Both the position numbers and the translations under genes were made by a program. Under the pieces are notes generated by a model that was not told the origin of the DNA, did no database searches, and saw nothing but the letters and a program-made list of their open reading frames with translations. This document shows positions 59,459 through 64,000 of a stretch of 64,000 nt of DNA, piece after piece; positions within the stretch are counted from its first letter, which is position 1, and every line of letters starts with the position of its first letter. This DNA is from Apostichopus japonicus (lineage: Eukaryota; Echinodermata; Holothuroidea; Aspidochirotida; Stichopodidae): assembly GCF_037975245.1 (NCBI RefSeq), contig NC_092576.1:3727001-3791000 (forward strand). Direction: 5' to 3'.

Positions 59459-60325
59459 CTTATAATGCTACAACCATGTGGAGTCTACTGTGATGATTAA
59501 TACAATACTAACATACCTATGACATTGCTAGTTGATATTTATCCTCAAGGCTCCATCTGTCCAGTTGTATACAAACTTATAATGCTACAACCATGTGGAG
59601 TCTACTGTGATGATTAATACAATACTAACATACCTATGACATTGCTAGTTGATATTTATCCTCAAGGCTCCATCTGTCCAGTTGTATACAAACTTATAAT
59701 GCTACAACCATGTGGAGTCTACTGTGATGATTAATACAAACTAACATACCTATGACATTGCTAGTTGATATTTATACTCAAGGTTCCATCTGTCCAGTTG
59801 TATACAAACTTATAATGCTACAACCATGTGGAGTCTACTGTGATGATTAATACAAACTAACATACCTATGACATTGCTAGTTGATATTTACACTCAAGGT
59901 TCCATCTGTCCAGTTGTATACAAACTTATAATGCTACAACCATGTGGAGTCTACTGTGATGATTAATACAAACTAACATACCTATGACATTGCTAGTTGA
60001 TATTTATACGCAAGGTTCCATCTGTCCAGTTGTATACAACCTTATAATGCTACAACCATGTGGAGTCTACTGTGATGATTAATACAATACTAACATACCT
60101 ATGACATTGCCAGTTGATATTTATACGCAAGGCTCCATCTGTCCAGTTGTATACAACCTTATAATGCTACAACCATGTGGAGTCTACTGTGATGATTAAT
60201 ACAATACTAACATTCCTATGACATTGCCAGTTGATATTTATCCTCAAGGCTCCATCTGTCCAGTTGTATACAACCTTATAATGCTACAACCATGTGGAGT
60301 CATCTGTGATGATTAATACAATTTG
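59459..60325. repeat. 117-bp minisatellite
   Basis: About seven copies with CTTATAATGCTACAACCATG, TGGAGTCTACTGTGATGATT, CATACCTATGACATTGC and CTCCATCTGTCCAGTTGTAT. On the minus strand most copies contain CATAG|GTATGT, which resembles a donor, but no open source exon was established. Confidence 0.96.
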
Positions 60326-60554
60326 ATGTATTTTTATGCAGATATAATATGCTCACTCTTTACATAACATTTCTAAACTTTAGCCATCATTTTAAGATAA
60401 AATGCAGAGAACTTTGTGAAATCTTGTACTTGGACTGGAATGAATAGCTTGTACTGTGTCTGCACTTGAAAGGAAAATAACATTGTATCTACAATAACTG
60501 AACTCCCTGCATAGAAGAGAGTATAAAGAATATTTCCCACACCTCTCCCTCCAC

Positions 60555-60665
60555 CTTCAGAAAGTGGAATAGGAGGGAAGGGGAGGGGAGGGTAGGGGAG
60601 GTAGGGGAGGTAAGGGGAGGGGAGGGGAGGAAAGGGGAGGGGAGGGAAGGGCAGGAGGGATTGGG
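60555..60665. repeat. GGGGAGG purine tract
   Basis: Nearly pure purine tract of GGGGAGG and GGGAAGG units on the plus strand. Confidence 0.95.
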
Positions 60666-61380
60666 ATTATATTACCCTTAAAAGCAGACATAAGTTTACT
60701 AACAAAGCAAACTATTTAGTCTGTATTCCCAACAGAAGACTTGCTTAAATTAACACAAAAATATTTGTCATATTTAGATATTGTACTGACCAATCAGAAA
60801 TCTGCTTATCCCTTAAATCCACCAATGGGATGAGACCAACAACATGAAGAAAGCTTGACAAAAACTGAAAACGATAAATGGAAGCCCCTTGCTTTAAGCT
60901 TAAAATGCTAATATTTCTTTTCTACTATCAAAGACCAGTTCTCTTTTGTTTTCAATAATTTAATTTAAAGTTTCAATACTATGTGTAATTCGGAATGTCT
61001 CTAGTATGTCTACAGATTTATGCTGTGTGCTCTTATGTTAACATTGTCTGTGTGAGACACTCTATCACATGTTAGATGGATTTATTCAGCTATGAAACCA
61101 TAACCTTATGACAAAATGTGAATGATTCTTTGCCTGTATTAAACCAGGATATCACATTTAGTTAAAGAACCATGCATATTCATGAGGTGAAGAAGTATGT
61201 ACATTATATGCTTCAGTTGTTACAGATCCATTTTAACATGCTGGTCTACTAATCCTATCGGATTAAGCTTTTTAGCAGCCATGATCCACCCATCTGATCC
61301 CTAATCTGATCCCATGGCTTGATCCCTGATATACTGTCATCACCTCCTGATCCAATCAGAACAAGGAAGAGACTGACTTT
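60666..61380 (-). other. 3' UTR of the RUN-domain gene and intergenic DNA
   Basis: The minus-strand AATAAA at 61086-61081 lies about 300 nt after the stop and would end the transcript there. Otherwise unique. Confidence 0.5.
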
Positions 61381-61487
61381 TCAGAAGGCATCCTTTATGG
61401 CAGTGAACTGCTTGACAGCGAGGTCCGCAGGCAGATGGAATTTCAGTTCGTTGAGTTTATCAAGAATCTGAAGCACACTGTCAAACT
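61381..61487 (-). CDS. RUN-domain protein, last exon
   Basis: Follows the acceptor CTTTTTCTCTGTAG in phase 1. Encodes FDSVLQILDKLNELKFHLPA and DLAVKQFTAIKDAF, then TGA (61383-61381). The LPxDLAxKQ and IKDAF pattern fits the end of a RUN domain near the C terminus, as I recall for RUNDC1-type proteins. RUN domains bind small GTPases or motor adaptors; which one here is unknown. Confidence 0.75.
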
Positions 61488-61929
61488 CTACAGAGAAAAA
61501 GAACAGTGAAAAGAAATCATGATACATGTCAAAATAAAAGTTTAAGACTCTGATTGATTGGTTGAAATGAATTACCTACCTTACTGCTTAGTAGTCATGT
61601 AGGAATATGTGACTTACTTGATGCAGCCATGTATTTATAAGTAGTATAGTAATTGATACAGACTAAGTCATATGTACCTTACTTAAAACAGCCATTTAAT
61701 AATAAGTATCTCACTTGATACAGCCTTGTATTCACAAGTACTTGATACAGTAATGTAGTCATAAGTATCTTACTAAGACAGTCAAGAAGGAATGGGTATA
61801 CTTACTCCAGGAAGGTTGGTAGAAGTAAGAATCATACTCGATACACTCAAGTAGTATTAAGTACCATACTTGATATATCCATGTTGTAATAAGAATATTA
61901 CTTGATACAGTTTTGTAGTCATAAGTAAC
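61488..61929 (-). other. Intron of the RUN-domain gene
   Basis: Contains loose repeats of ACTTGATACAG and TAATAAGTA spaced irregularly, probably decayed copies of the adjoining array. Confidence 0.5.
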
Positions 61930-61959
61930 TTACTTAGTACACTAATGTAATAATGAGTA

Positions 61960-62310
61960 TTTGTACTTGATACACACACGTAGTAATATTAATTAGGACT
62001 TCATACAGAAATGAGTATTGTACTTGAGTAATATGCAGTAATATGTTTGTTACTTGATACAGTATTTTAGTAATAGGTAACTTACTTGATGTAGACATGT
62101 AACTCCATGATAAGTAATTATTCTCTATCAGGTACTTGACAGAGTCTTGCAGTAATATATATGTTACTTGATACAGTCTTTTAGTTATAGGTAACTTATT
62201 GATGTAGACATGTAACTCCATGATAAGTAATTATTCTCTATCAGGTACTTGACAGTCTTGCAGTAATATGTATGTTACTTGATACAGTCTTTTAGTAATA
62301 GGTAACTTAC
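61960..62310 (-). repeat. Array seeded by the middle RUN exon and its donor, 112-bp units
   Basis: Two clear extra copies of the last 53 nt of the exon at 62311-62405 plus its donor region. The donor is intact in the copy at 62085-62080 and broken by a one-base deletion near 62194 (CATCAATAAGT instead of CATCAAGTAAGT). More decayed pieces extend left. Confidence 0.88.
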
Positions 62311-62405
62311 TTGATGTAGACATGTAACTCCATGATACGTAATTATTCTCTATCAGGTACTTGGTCTTGTAGAGGTGTTTACACCAGACTGACAACTTCC
62401 TTTGA
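62311..62405 (-). CDS. RUN-domain protein, middle exon
   Basis: 95 nt between the pyrimidine-rich acceptor CTTGTATTATTCAG and ATCAA|GTAAGT. Phase 2 in, phase 1 out. Encodes QRKLSVWCKHLYKTKYLIEN then NYVSWSYMSTS. A second AG six bases further in would drop two residues. Trp and Tyr spacing fits the core of RUN domains. Confidence 0.78.
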
Positions 62406-62950
62406 CTGAATAATACAAGGAGGAAATGTTTGACATAAGTAAAACAAAATCACACAAACGCAGCAAACTATTGTACTGACCTCTGACACACTAATTGTTT
62501 ACAAATGATACGAAAAATGTGGAATTAAAAAAGCATTGAAGCAAAACATGTGATGGAAGGTTATTACCTATCAGTACTGCAATCATATATCTAATTGATG
62601 TAAGCTTGATGATTAAATATTAATAATCAAGAACATTTTCTGGTGTTAATATAACACAGGTGTTCTGTAGATATAATATGTACATTACCTATATTGTATT
62701 TTATTCTACAGTTTTACTACATATTATGTGTCATATATTTTTTTACTGTTACATAGCCTTTTAGAGCACTTTTGTGGATTTTATGCTTCATAAAATAAAT
62801 TATTATTATTATTATTATTATACTTTGCTGTTTAGTTATAGCTCATGTAGGTATGTTTATTATACAATGCTGTTTAGCTACTGTTCATGTTTATTATACT
62901 ATGCTGTTTTGTTACTGTTCATGTAGATATGACATGCTCATTACAGCGTG
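62406..62950 (-). other. Intron of the RUN-domain gene
   Basis: AT-rich with an ATT microsatellite at 62797-62822 and a three-copy TTTATTATACTATGCTGTTT repeat near 62820-62920. Confidence 0.6.
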
Positions 62951-62954
62951 TTCT

Positions 62955-63303
62955 ACAACTCACTTCAGGGCTTCACAGAAGAGGGCCTTGAACCTGGACT
63001 GTGTGCTCGTTCTTACAGTTTTACAACTCACTTCAGTGCTTCACAGATCAGGGCCTTAACCCCAGACTCTGTGCTTATTCTTAATATTTTACAACTCACT
63101 TCAGGGCTTCACAGATCAGGGCCTTCAACCTAGACTCTGTGCTCATTCTTACAGTTTTACAACTCACTTCAGGGCTTCACAGATCCGGGTCTTGAACCTA
63201 GACTCTATGCTCGTTCTTACTGTTACATAACTCACTTCAGTGCTTCACAGATCAGGGCCTTGACCCTAGACTCTGTGCTCATTCTTACAGTTTTACAACT
63301 CAC
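62955..63303 (-). repeat. Array seeded by exon 3' end and donor, 67-69-bp units
   Basis: Five extra copies of the last 43 or so nt of the exon at 63304-63494 with donor and about 25 nt of intron. Minus-strand donors GAA|GTGAGT lie at 63303-63298 (real), 63235-63230, 63167-63162, 63099-63094, 63030-63025 and 62963-62958. All six are intact. Spacing is 67-69 bp, not a multiple of three. Confidence 0.95.
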
Positions 63304-63494
63304 TTCAGGGCTTCACAGATCAGGGCCTTGAACCTGGACTCCGGGCTTCTCTTCAGAGGGTTGTGAGATTCCTCTATTGCATGAATCGTTGCCAGTAGAA
63401 TCTGACGGGAGGTAATAGCAGTCCCACCGACAATGTTCAGATCAAATGCCTGGGAGAGACACCTTGCTGGAGACTCGGAAAACTCTTTCCCATG
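63304..63494 (-). CDS. RUN-domain protein, upstream exon
   Basis: 191 nt between CTTTTATACAG and CTGAA|GTGAGT. Phase 0 in, phase 2 out. Encodes HGKEFSESPARCLSQAFDLN, IVGGTAITSRQILLATIHAI and KRSPESRFKALICEALK. The helix LLATIHAIEESH followed by FKALICEAL is the RUN-domain N-terminal pattern. Earlier exons lie beyond the right edge. Confidence 0.82.
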
Positions 63495-64000
63495 CTGTAT
63501 AAAAGATAAAACACACGACAAGATCCTAATGAAAAGATGGAAGATTGCTGAACTGAGAAGATGACAAACACCATCAAAGAGGATTGAATTGTTCTGAAGG
63601 CACCAATCACCTATACAGTTAATTCAAATTAAAAAGTATGGCTTTGGTTTATGTTAACAAAATAGATGATTTTACCTCAAAACTAGGAGATTACCTCACA
63701 ATTACCCCATCATCACACTCATTTTTTCTGATAATCCATTGACCCCCTCACCCTTTCCACCATGCCAGTGTACCCCTCACCCTCTCCACTATGCCACTGC
63801 TCCTCTCACCCTCTCAACCATGCCACTAACCCCCTCACCCTCTCCACCATGCCACTGTTCCCCCTTACTCTCTCACCATGCCACTGACCCCTCACCCTCT
63901 CCACCATGCTATGTTCGCCTCAAACTCTCCACCATGCCACTGTTCCCCTCACCCTCTCCACCATGCTATGTTCCCCTCACCCTCTCCACCTTGTTCCCTG
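63495..64000. repeat. Intron with 30-bp CT-rich minisatellite
   Basis: From about 63735 to the right edge: copies of CACCCTCTCCACCATGCCAC followed by TGTTCCCCT. It forms a long pyrimidine tract on the plus strand and continues past the window. Confidence 0.93.

Noticed and set aside
59459-60325. Sixth exon-seeded array (donor-like CATAG|GTATGT on minus)
   Set aside because: No open source exon with acceptor could be shown at its upstream end, where the donor is mutated, and it lies beyond the RUN gene's stop.

Overview
The window is intron-rich metazoan DNA. It holds short phase-consistent exons with GT-AG borders separated by kilobases, AATAAA signals, tRNA-derived SINEs, a truncated LINE, hAT-type and TTAA-type DNA-transposon derivatives, and very many minisatellites (roughly a quarter of the window by my sum of array extents). 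A marine invertebrate deuterostome, perhaps an echinoderm, fits best. That is an impression from repeat style, not a proof. Nothing prokaryotic was seen. Genes were assembled by reading exons with matching splice phases, because most long ORFs in this window are artefacts of tandem repeats.

Layout. (1) 1-6860, plus strand: the 3' end of a gene for a Calx-beta-domain membrane protein. It follows a 2.9 kb minisatellite, and its exons are 3087-3335, 5242-5292 and 5870-6057. The last exon encodes a transmembrane helix and short cytoplasmic tail, and a G-rich minisatellite forms most of the 3' UTR. (2) 6860-17377: gene-poor DNA with a TTAA MITE, SINEs, a hAT MITE with an exact 8-bp target duplication, and a 25-bp array. 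(3) 17378-20151, minus: the 3' end of an unrecognised gene with two good exons and three possible microexons. (4) 22295-53630, minus: a complete nine-exon gene for a 424-residue adenylate-kinase-like P-loop protein. Its N terminus, MGCGNS, suggests myristoylation and palmitoylation, and its P-loop is altered. Its 31 kb hold most of the arrays. Intron 1 contains an antisense nested gene or pseudogene (45491-47229, plus strand), a 5'-truncated LINE, a hAT MITE and a pogo-like fragment. (5) 53631-61380: intergenic, with SINEs, a hAT-like transposon remnant and a 117-bp array. (6) 61381 to the right edge, minus: the last three exons of a RUN-domain protein, possibly RUNDC1-like.

The main observation is a recurring architecture. 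At five exons in three minus-strand genes, the tandem array lying just downstream in the intron is built from copies of the exon's own 3' end, usually together with its splice donor. At the exons ending at 63304 and 27721 every copy keeps an intact consensus donor, giving six and four equivalent donors in a row. This looks like a repeated mutational process acting at exon-intron borders, or a splicing feature. A second observation is a short interspersed motif with hammerhead-ribozyme-like layout (CTGANGA, a stem, GAAA). It occurs in two unrelated sequence families whose stems covary.
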